In this document: piece after piece, positions 57,601 to 64,000 of the stretch
Position numbering within the stretch: the first letter of the stretch is position 1
Layout of the letters: each line of letters begins with the position of its first letter
Source: Cordylochernes scorpioides
Taxonomy: Eukaryota; Arthropoda; Arachnida; Pseudoscorpiones; Chernetidae
Assembly: GCA_030710605.1 (NCBI GenBank)
Contig: CP092865.1
Location: 33,191,749-33,255,748, forward strand
Length of the DNA: 64,000 nucleotides
Direction of reading: 5' to 3'
The notes under the pieces: generated by a model
What the model saw: only the letters and a program-made list of their open reading frames with translations
Databases searched by the model: none
What the model was told of the DNA's origin: nothing
Position numbers and translations under genes: made by a program

Positions 57601-58100
57601 CGATTCAAGAAACCACAGGCTACTCTCCATTTTTCCTGTTGTTTGGAAGGGAACCCATGTCCCTCTTAGACGACGAGAATATCCCAACGGACAGTAACAT
57701 GGACGATTACGACGAATATATAGAAAACTACTTAGATAAAATAGCAAGGACGAGACAGGTAGTCATTAACAACACAGAGAAGACTCAGGAAAGAATGAAA
57801 AGAAACTATGACAAAAAACACAATGAGAAAATCTATGAACCAGGACATTTAGTGGCAGTTTGGACACCAGTCAGGAAAATCGGAAAATGTGAAAAACTAT
57901 TGAGAAAATATTTTGGCCCATATCGAATATTAAAGAAGCTGTCTAACGTAAATTACTTAATTGAGCCGAAAGATAATCCTGGCCAAGACCCATTGATTGT
58001 CCATGTCTCAAGACTCAAACCCTATTTTGAGAGAATTGATGAGGTAACTCACGAGGACGTGACGACCTCTGGAGAGGGGGAAGTGTTACATCATGATTAA
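54627..58100 (+). CDS. pol: Gypsy Pol (protease, reverse transcriptase, RNase H, integrase)
   Basis: Expressed as Gag-Pol by -1 frameshift at 54627; there is no ATG at the frame's beginning. Residues counted from codon 54693: aspartic protease IDTGADLSVV (D22). Reverse transcriptase YPIPRIDEVLDTL through the catalytic YLDD (D427, D428). RNase H THTDASNIGLGATLV and VTDHHALCWL. Integrase HHCC finger (HLNGHLGVARTTY...CHLCQ) and the D,D35E triad at D839 (GIDFVGPLP), D899 (ISDRGSQFTS) and E935 (GLTERLNR). A GPY-type module (KYFGPYRILKKL) is near the C-terminus. The stop at 58098-58100 lies inside the 3' LTR. No stops or frameshifts. No chromodomain was recognised. Confidence 0.93.
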   Translation, partial: FKLNIAPESVNQSKSTINGIKKLDPKYKMNINVDRIGICEALIDTGADLSVVDLNTALNTGLEIINPDKMCSGPDGKELDIVGNIILNIKFDDKTITHQFVIMRTHLRIFILGRDFLKKMNAKIDCQREIIKYDLTENRDVIKYQQKKIKSAKDAIIPELSIKLINAFVEAEDGEYIIEENHKMFQTNGLRLARSLINVVNKETYIWITNPYPRPLKILKNQTLCFGSQPAEVNLVEESEQKEHEEPQFQINENSAYKEKEQLKQVLERYEDLFSSGLGRSNLAKHRIDTEGAKPIKHKPYRVSAKEREIIKEQIDEMLRDGIIRPSSSPWSFPVILVKKRDGKYRFCVDYRKLNDVTVKDVYPIPRIDEVLDTLQGSKYFSAIDLKSGYWQVEVEEKDKEKTAFTTAHGLYEFNVMPFGLCNAPATFERNMENMLGNLRWQICLCYLDDVIIYSSDFSTHLKRIEAVLKCFREANLKLNNKKCQFAFEELEILGHITNQHGIKPAEHNIKAIRDFPRPKKIKEVQSFLGMCSYYRKFIKGFSKIADPLTSLIKKNVPFTWTENQEKAFQTLKVALINPPILGHFDPNAITYIHTDASNIGLGATLVQKFGDKEKVISYLSRTLSKPEQNYSTTEKECLAVVWSMSKLRPYLYGRHFKIVTDHHALCWLKNLKDPTGRLARWALKIQEYNFEIIHKSGKKHLDADGLSRGPLPENEWDEDYERLFLNQIIDEKDDFIENIKENLSGNKRSITQNFKEENGCLYKKNPNPEGRAWLLVVPKKRRKEVMSEYHNHMLNGHLGVARTTYRLKNKYYWPSMLKDVSEFVKTCHLCQSRKGSNHLPSGLLQPIPPANYPFERIGIDFVGPLPSTKRRRKWIIVLTDYYTKYAETKAVSEATVKEVSTFLIEHIILRHGAPKFLISDRGSQFTSNLMKEVMKMCKVKHCFTTSYHPQTNGLTERLNRTLINMISMYVNTDQKNWDEILPFITHAYNTTIQETTGYSPFFLLFGREPMSLLDDENIPTDSNMDDYDEYIENYLDKIARTRQVVINNTEKTQERMKRNYDKKHNEKIYEPGHLVAVWTPVRKIGKCEKLLRKYFGPYRILKKLSNVNYLIEPKDNPGQDPLIVHVSRLKPYFERIDEVTHEDVTTSGEGEVLHHD
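58071..58083 (+). other. Polypurine tract
   Basis: GGAGAGGGGGAAG directly abuts the 3' LTR start TGTTAC; it primes plus-strand DNA synthesis. It is also pol coding sequence. Confidence 0.85.
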
Positions 58101-58642
58101 TGGCGTATTTCTTATATCATTTTTAATATATTTGAAATTTAAATTATATATTTATTTATTTTTATGATGTACTATAGCGCCATCTGTTATCAAATTATAA
58201 AACTATTTTAGTGGCGTATTATTCTTTTTAAAATAAAACAATTTCTACTGTCCTTACTGCGATGAAAAAAACCACTGATGAGCCAGGCCCTCCCTTTAAT
58301 TTTTTCATCGCAGTAAGGACAGTAGAAATTGTTTTATTTTAAAAAGAATAATACGCCACTAAAATAGTTTTATAATTTATTTTTATATTCTATGATATTT
58401 ATTTAAAACAGATTATTTTTTAGATTATCATCATTTGTATTTAGGTACACGTGTGACTTCACTGCTCTCTTTGATGTGAGGAAATAAATAAAGGATTCTG
58501 GAGGCTACTTAGAGTAGACATATCTCATTATTCCCTTATATAAATTTGTAGGATGGTTGAAACACGCTCTGGTAAGATGCAAGACCCAGCACAGGAGAGA
58601 ATCATGCCTGAAGAGTCTGCCAAGCCGCAACCTGGTGCAACA
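58084..58642 (+). repeat. 3' LTR of the Gypsy element, carrying a foldback insert
   Basis: Same 338 bp as the 5' LTR apart from one base and the 211-bp insertion plus its 10-bp target duplication. It ends GCAACA at 58642 and is followed by ATAT. Confidence 0.9.
58166..58376. mobile_element. Foldback-family insert in the 3' LTR (211 bp)
   Basis: Flanked by the 10-bp direct repeat TTATTTTTAT (58156-58165 and 58377-58386), which occurs once in the 5' LTR. Arms of about 78 bp (from 58192, and to 58378) are inverted around ~30 bp holding ACTGATGAGCCAGGCCCTCC. Carries GCGCCATCTGTTATC and CTGTCCTTACTGCGATGA as in other family members. The right end lacks the outer GCGCCATCTGTTATC part. Confidence 0.85.
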
Positions 58643-58646
58643 ATAT
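58643..58646. other. Target-site duplication (right) of the Gypsy element
   Basis: ATAT, matching 53221-53224. Confidence 0.55.
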
Positions 58647-58768
58647 TTATATAAATTTTCCATATAGACTCACATTATATAGACTGAGCCCTTTTTGAGG
58701 CAATAGATGCTGATTTTACGCCTTCATTAATTTAACCAGGAAATTCTTTTATTATGGATATTATATTG

Positions 58769-59437
58769 TAGCAAAGTATTTATTATTTTATTAACAGACA
58801 ACAAAATAATCTTTTTTTTAATGTTTATATTTTGCTACTCTGTGAACTTCCCTCATTGCTTATCTTTTTTATCATTCATAGTTTGTTCTTGCCATAAATA
58901 AATTTCTGTCTCATCCTGAAGTTTGTCTTCCCTAATTTTCCACGTGGAATTTTGGTGGAGATGCTGGGTAAATTATCGAAGACAAACTGAAGATCGCCGA
59001 AAAGACCTAGAGGCCATGGGTGCTGTGATCTACATTTTCAGAGACTGGCCCCGGGATTCCACCACCGTGCCAAAACCAAGACTTCCCTCCAAGATGACGA
59101 TGTCCTTATAGACTATACGACGACAAAGCCGCTCTTCACGCCGCAAGAAAAAAAGACGCAAAGGTACTAGGGACAAAATTCCAAGACTTCGATGGAATCC
59201 TTGGCAGAAGCAGGTCAGATCCATGTCAGTAACTGCAAAGGGAAGGAACTATATAGCAAAGTATTTATTATTTTATTAACAGACAACAAGAATAATATAT
59301 TTTTAATGTTTATATTTTTCTACTCTGTAAACTTCCCTCATTGCTTATCTTTTTTTTTTATCATTCATAGTTTGTTCTTGCCATAGATAAATTTCTGTGT
59401 CATCCTGAAGTTTGTCTTCCCTAATTTTTCACGTGGC
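58769..59437 (+). mobile_element. Miniature LTR element (TRIM-like)
   Basis: Two direct repeats of about 180 bp (58769-58947 and about 59252-59437) begin (TG/TA)TAGCAAAGTATTTATT and end near CACGTGG. The first is followed by TGGTGGAGATGCTGGG, a tRNA-Ala-like primer site. The second is preceded by AAAGGGAAGGAAC, a purine tract. The ~300-bp interior has no retroelement coding domain. This layout fits a terminal-repeat retrotransposon in miniature. The LTRs have diverged, so it is old. Confidence 0.65.
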
Positions 59438-59559
59438 AAAATTTTATGCTTTTTAATTACTATTTTTAGTGCTGTTAGATCTTTATTCCAGTATATTAAT
59501 TATATATCATCCGCATATAACAAATCAAATTACAATTGGGCAATATAATTGGGTGATAT

Positions 59560-60830
59560 AATTCACACTGCTTTAGAACACAAAGCCAATGAGTATACGG
59601 CTATAATTACAATCGATATTAGTGAAGATTTTGCAATACCTGGTGGCCAATGGTGGTAAAAAGATTCGATAAGGACAATATACCAACATCAATAATAATA
59701 CTCATGAAATCCTACTTCATTAACCGAAAGATAAGATTTAGATACTCTTCGAATGAATTCACTAAAAAATTGAGTAAAGGATTACCGCAAGGAGGACCCT
59801 TATTTCCGACAATTTGGAACATCATAATGTATGATTTTTAAACAAATTTTCAGGAATCTAATAGCGAAATTATTGGTCATGCAGATGATCTAACGGTAAT
59901 ATGTTGAATACTGATATAAAAAATCTTAAGATCTCAATTGAAAATGCAATATGGAAAATATATTTGTGGTGTGAAAACGAAAAAAACTTAAAACAAAATT
60001 TTTATATATTTATTCAATTGTAAAAAATATATAATTAACTTTTGCACACGATAGTCATATTAAACCAGTTGAAAACTTTAAAATACTAGGATTGACCTCA
60101 AAGAGAATAATCGAAACAAGAAAAAAAATAGATTTATGCCTTATATACATTGACAATATTATTACAAAAACAATTAGAGCTAGTGAATATCCTCTTGGTC
60201 TAACAAAAATTTAGTGGGGATTGGATAGTAAGCCATCATTAACATTATATAAGATCTTATTTATAAGCACAATAACTTATGGTTCAACCAATCTGGTACC
60301 CATATATAAACACGATGTATAAAAACAAATTGGATTAATTACAATATAAAAAGTCCTCAAACACTGTATACATGATTACAATACAATATCATCGAACTGC
60401 ATACACCCTCGCAAAGAATACCTAAAATTACGGATTTCATTTTGTCAAAAATGATTAAAGTTGAAATAGATTATAATAGAAATGATCCAGCAAAAAGAAT
60501 GATAATATATAATTTTATAAATGAAAAACTACAAATATAATAAAGATTCTAATGATAATATCAGAGAAATTTTTGAAAACTCAAGATTACCAAAATTTAT
60601 CCAGCCAAATTTGAATAAAATACAATTTTTTACCGGGCCTGGCTATTATATAACACAATACATAATTGGTTCTTCAATCTGCTTATGCGGCCATGAAGAT
60701 CACAAACCTGAGCATATTTTAATCCGGTGCCCGCTTGTTGCAGATTTGAGAGTACAATGTCAAATGAACAGTTCTAGTTTAAGCTAAATGGTTTCTAGAA
60801 AAGCAGAATAAATAACATTTAGCAAGTTTT
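59560..60830 (+). pseudogene. R1-like LINE fragment
   Basis: Broken frames give YTAIITIDISEDFAIPGGQWW (decayed DAFDNxWW block), SKGLPQGGPLFPTIWNI (about 59777) and GHADDLTVIC (catalytic region, about 59875). Further on, ICLCGHEDHKPEHILIRCP (about 60690) is the terminal Cys-His motif. It shares its 3' part with 12636-12709 and 20634-21120. Dead by many stops. Confidence 0.7.
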
Positions 60831-61559
60831 CAGACTATCTCAACTACCGTTGGCCTAAATTATACTAATGAATGAAAGTTCTATCTTTAATTTGTATAGT
60901 TCATTATTTTTAACTGATCTAAATTTGTCATTAATTTGATGGTTAATTTATATATATATAAATTTAAACATTATTGATTTATCAAAACTATAAAATATGA
61001 TCTATAGTATAGGTATATAAACTTTCTTTCTTGTATAGATATTGCTCAAAAATGTAAATTCAAATAATTTTTCACTCTCTCTCTAATACTAGAAATACTT
61101 CGTATATATATTTTGAAACTATGTACATAACTGTCCGAACTTTACAGAAGTGAGACCGATTGTTCCTGATCTAAATTATTTAACTATCTTACATCAGCCA
61201 CACTTTGTCTATATGAATTTTATCAACTCTTTCGATGAATTCATGTTTGTAAATTTATAAATATTTAATTATAAGTTCCAAATTGTTTGCTCTTTTGTTT
61301 GTTTCCTCTAATAGGTGCAAATATATCAATATCGCGCCTGGTTGATTAAAAAAAATACGTAAAAAAATAGTTTAAAAATTCACATGCAAATATCCACATA
61401 GGATGTGGATCGTAATGGCATGGGTTGGGATTTATAAATTTCGGTTTATCGTTCCTTATTGATGTGTGATGAATATTACCAAATATAATCGTATTATCAG
61501 GAATTAATTCATTTTCAAGTTATTTCATTATTTTTTCTTTACAATCTTCTGCATGCTCG
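60831..61559. other. Unassigned AT-rich sequence
   Basis: Probably includes the LINE 3' UTR at its left end; otherwise nothing is recognised. Confidence 0.35.
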
Positions 61560-62060
61560 ATTATTGGTAGCCAATTTTGTTGATTAGGTACTCAACTTTT
61601 TAGGGTTTTGTAGGCGTTTCCAAATGAATTTTTAGATTCATTTTCTTCTATAAAATTTTGCAAACTGTTCTTTTTTAGCTCTTCTGATACTGTTTTTATA
61701 TTTATTTCTGACCGAATTAAATTCATCAACACTAATTGCCTTATAATGATAAAATAAATTTCTCACATAATGAAATGACTTTTTCTTTTGTTCTAATTCT
61801 TCATCCCACCACTTGATCCCAGGATCGAAGGTGAAGTTGGAAGATTTCACCTCCAGTGATTGATATGCAGCTTCCTGAATTATATCCGTTAGTTTGTCAG
61901 CTACTATGTCAATGCCAGTATCTTTTTCGACATTATTTATATCAATTTCTAATTTGCCTATTTTTTTTAGAAATTATTTTTTGCAAAGAGTGACTAATTT
62001 GATTTTTTTCACTAAATTTCCATGTAGAATTTTGTTGATAATTTGTATTATCTAAATTAT
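61560..62060 (-). pseudogene. LINE fragment, endonuclease-to-RT linker
   Basis: The minus-strand frame 61850-61638 includes FDPGIKWWDEELEQKKKSF and RNKYKNSIRRAKKEQFAKF. This is the WWxEEL...R..Y...IR.AK linker before the reverse transcriptase in R1/Jockey-type LINEs. Upstream (to about 62060) is a degraded continuation. No reverse transcriptase follows. Confidence 0.6.
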
Positions 62061-62219
62061 ATATATATATTTAAATATAAAATAAAACTGCCATATGGTC
62101 GGAAATATTTATTAATTCAGAAGTGTGCCAATTAGTTACTTTCACACACTAGAAGTGAGTGATAACAATACGCCTATATCAACTATGAACCAAAATATAC
62201 TTGACATATCATTCAACCA

Positions 62220-62560
62220 GACACATGAGAAAATTCTCAACCACCATTGGCCATCTTAAAAGGTTCCTTAGGATTTATGTGTATCCACATAGGAACATCA
62301 GCCGCAACCCTCTTACCGGATCCAACCTTTGACATTGTCAAGTAGAAGAACAGACCGTGTAACATGACCTCTACAACTGCCCAATATTCCAACTACATAT
62401 ATTTCACACACCTGTCTGCCCTCTTTCAACAGCACTACTCTGTTAAATCTACCAAGCCTTGTTGAAGTCACTTAGTGAACTGGTTAACTAAAGCAAGAGA
62501 GATCCAATCTTGAACAGCAAGACAGCCCGATCTATGGATGCCCTCCAGGATACTGGTTTA
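62220..62560 (+). pseudogene. LINE 3' end fragment
   Basis: The plus strand gives EEQTV and HDLYNCPIFQLH, resembling the EExxxH.L..CP.F motif that ends I/R1-type LINEs, then LVNWLTKAREI. Short, broken, 5' truncated. Confidence 0.45.
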
Positions 62561-62689
62561 TCCTTATGTACATATATAAAGAAATTTTAATATTTTAAAT
62601 AATTTGAATAAATGTTTTAAAAATTACAAAAAAGAAAGTTACCAAAATATAAATGAAATGTTGATATACAACATATACAATATGTATAT

Positions 62690-63385
62690 CCTAGCAGCTG
62701 CGTTGAACCTATTGCGAAAATCTGATATACTTGTGGCAGTTTGATCTTTTTACGTAGTATTCCTTTGACTTCTCGCCAATAATGCTCGACTGGACGGCAC
62801 TGCGGCAGGTTCGGTGGATTGAGCTCTTTAAAAAATCTTCATCTAGGAACTTCGATGTATCACGGGCGTAGTGGGCTGGTGCAAGGTATGGCCAAAATAA
62901 CGTGGGGGACATCATGCTTTCTAATAAACGGCAGAAGTCTTCAGCCATTCTCTGATATAAATTTCCTTGTTGACTTTCCTTTTGGTAACGTAAATCTAAC
63001 TCTTATCACCGCACTCGCAAATTGCTTGCCACACGAGATATTTATCGCCGAATTTTCTAACTTCAATCGTAGATTCTGATCAGGGAGGATGTCTCCGTCA
63101 GAGGAAATATAGTACTGGGGTCCTGGAAGCGTGGAGAAGTCAATCTTGCAGTAGGTTTGATTGTCGATGATTGAATCTTTTTCCCCTCTTTATAAACCAT
63201 AGAGTGTTTGGGATCTTGTTTTAATGGATGCTTTATGCTTTTCAGAAACTCTTGGAACCTTTTGTTTCTTTTGGGTTTTCATACCTTCGCGTTGCATTGT
63301 TTTATGGATAATTCCAATGTTTGTTCCGCATTTTTTGGCAATATCTCTGATCGACATTCTTCGATCAGAAAACAATATTATTTAG
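62690..63385 (-). pseudogene. Decayed Tc1/mariner-type transposase
   Basis: Minus strand from 63375: RRMSIRDIAKKCGTNIGII (helix-turn-helix), then KTQKKQKVPRVSEKHKASI. After frameshifts, LPQCRPVEHYWREVKGIL (about 62810-62757), the third catalytic-acid region. The first and second catalytic regions are degraded. No inverted ends were found. Confidence 0.65.
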
Positions 63386-64000
63386 AGTCAATTTATATAA
63401 TAATCATTATAATTTTATAACTCCAAAATATGCAAATTGGTTTGTGTATTGTCTAATTTTGATCGCTAATATGTTACTCTTTATATTCAGCTACCTACCT
63501 GAGCATTTTTGAATGGTTTAAATAGCTTTAGTGTAGAAGAGAAACAAACGTCAATTTATTTTCACAAGATTAGATTCAGTAGAGAGTAGATGTTTGCTCG
63601 GAAAATATTTTTTTAATCAAATGTTCATTAGGGGAAACTTTCACTCAGGTAAAACCCGGGCATAGGAACTATTATGTTCCTATTGCTTAGTCCCACTGAG
63701 AAATAAGCATTGAAATATAAGTGATTCAAAGCTCAAAACCTCAAAATAAATTGTCTTGAAAGCCTCACAATGGCTTATAAAGCATTTTAAGAGTGAAATC
63801 GTCACTTTTAAAAAGGAGTTCGTCGCCTTCGAAAGAATGCTACCTTGGCTGCTCTTTCCTTCTTTCTTTTTCAAGGTGAATATTTAAATTTGTTTTACAA
63901 ATTTTTTTCTTCCCTGATGATGAACAACTCATTCAACAATGAAAAGAAACAGCTTTCAAATGAGATTCGACGATTAATCGGCGAAAAGGTGTGTGTTGCT
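63386..64000. other. Unassigned sequence at window end
   Basis: Contains a hairpin ATAGGAAC/GTTCCTAT near 63663-63685 with GTAAAACCCGGG before it, faintly Helitron-like, but no CTRR end. No gene is recognised. Confidence 0.35.

Larger units (their letters stand above)
53225..58642 (+). mobile_element. Full-length, young Ty3/Gypsy retrotransposon
   Basis: 5' LTR 53225-53562; 3' LTR 58084-58642 (338 bp once a 211-bp insert and its 10-bp duplication are removed). LTRs have TGTTAC...GCAACA ends and differ at one base (T53440 versus A58520). Internal order: primer site, gag with CCHC knuckle, a -1 frameshift site, pol (protease, reverse transcriptase, RNase H, integrase), purine tract. No envelope gene. 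Both frames are intact, so the element was recently, and possibly still is, mobile. Confidence 0.93.

Noticed and set aside
58555..58642. Second gag start (copy of the first ~30 Gag codons) considered as a separate gene
   Set aside because: It is simply the part of the LTR that overlaps gag, repeated in the 3' LTR; the frame is not continued after 58642.

Overview
The window reads as nuclear DNA of an arthropod. It is AT-rich, has no bacterial-style gene packing, and its one recognisable host gene is split by GT-AG introns. That gene, on the minus strand, is a complete fascin (the singed orthologue). Its six coding exons (31861 down to 21941) join in frame to 496 residues, ending in the family-typical LWEY. 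Several stretches of the protein look closer to insect singed than to vertebrate fascin. Which arthropod this is cannot be settled from the window. The exons are strongly GC-rich against AT-rich flanks. Intron 4 (5.6 kb) has collected transposon debris. A CpG-bearing patch with a strong minus-strand splice donor at 43797 may be the untranslated first exon of the same gene.

Almost everything else is mobile DNA. Left part (1-21 kb): a long-terminal-inverted-repeat pogo-type element (1929-7190) containing a 246-bp palindrome with two Penelope-type hammerhead ribozyme motifs and a Helitron. Next come a BEL/Pao scrap, a decayed Tc1 element, and an apparent second pogo-type insertion (12710-20631) split by later arrivals. 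Among these arrivals is an intact piggyBac element with a 551-residue transposase and TTAA target sites.

Middle (21-45 kb): fascin, then about 12 kb without recognisable genes. This stretch holds a 39-bp minisatellite (about 28 units), a 91-bp minisatellite (about 9 units) and a perfect 137-bp palindrome.

Right part (44-64 kb): tRNA-headed SINE-like repeats, a 473-bp foldback element, a decayed Gypsy element, LINE fragments, a third Helitron copy, a decayed Tc1 element and a decayed R1-like LINE. It also holds a young full-length Ty3/Gypsy retrotransposon (53225-58642). That element has 338-bp LTRs differing at one base, a 4-bp target duplication, gag and pol joined by a canonical -1 frameshift heptamer, a purine tract and a tRNA-Ala-like primer site. 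Its gag starts inside the 5' LTR and its pol ends inside the 3' LTR. A miniature LTR element (TRIM-like) and more LINE and mariner debris follow.

The most unusual items are the convergent hammerhead palindrome, the LTR-embedded gag start with the primer site inside coding sequence, the foldback family built on GGCGAAACCGCTGGGAGG-type cores, and the intact piggyBac with asymmetric ends.
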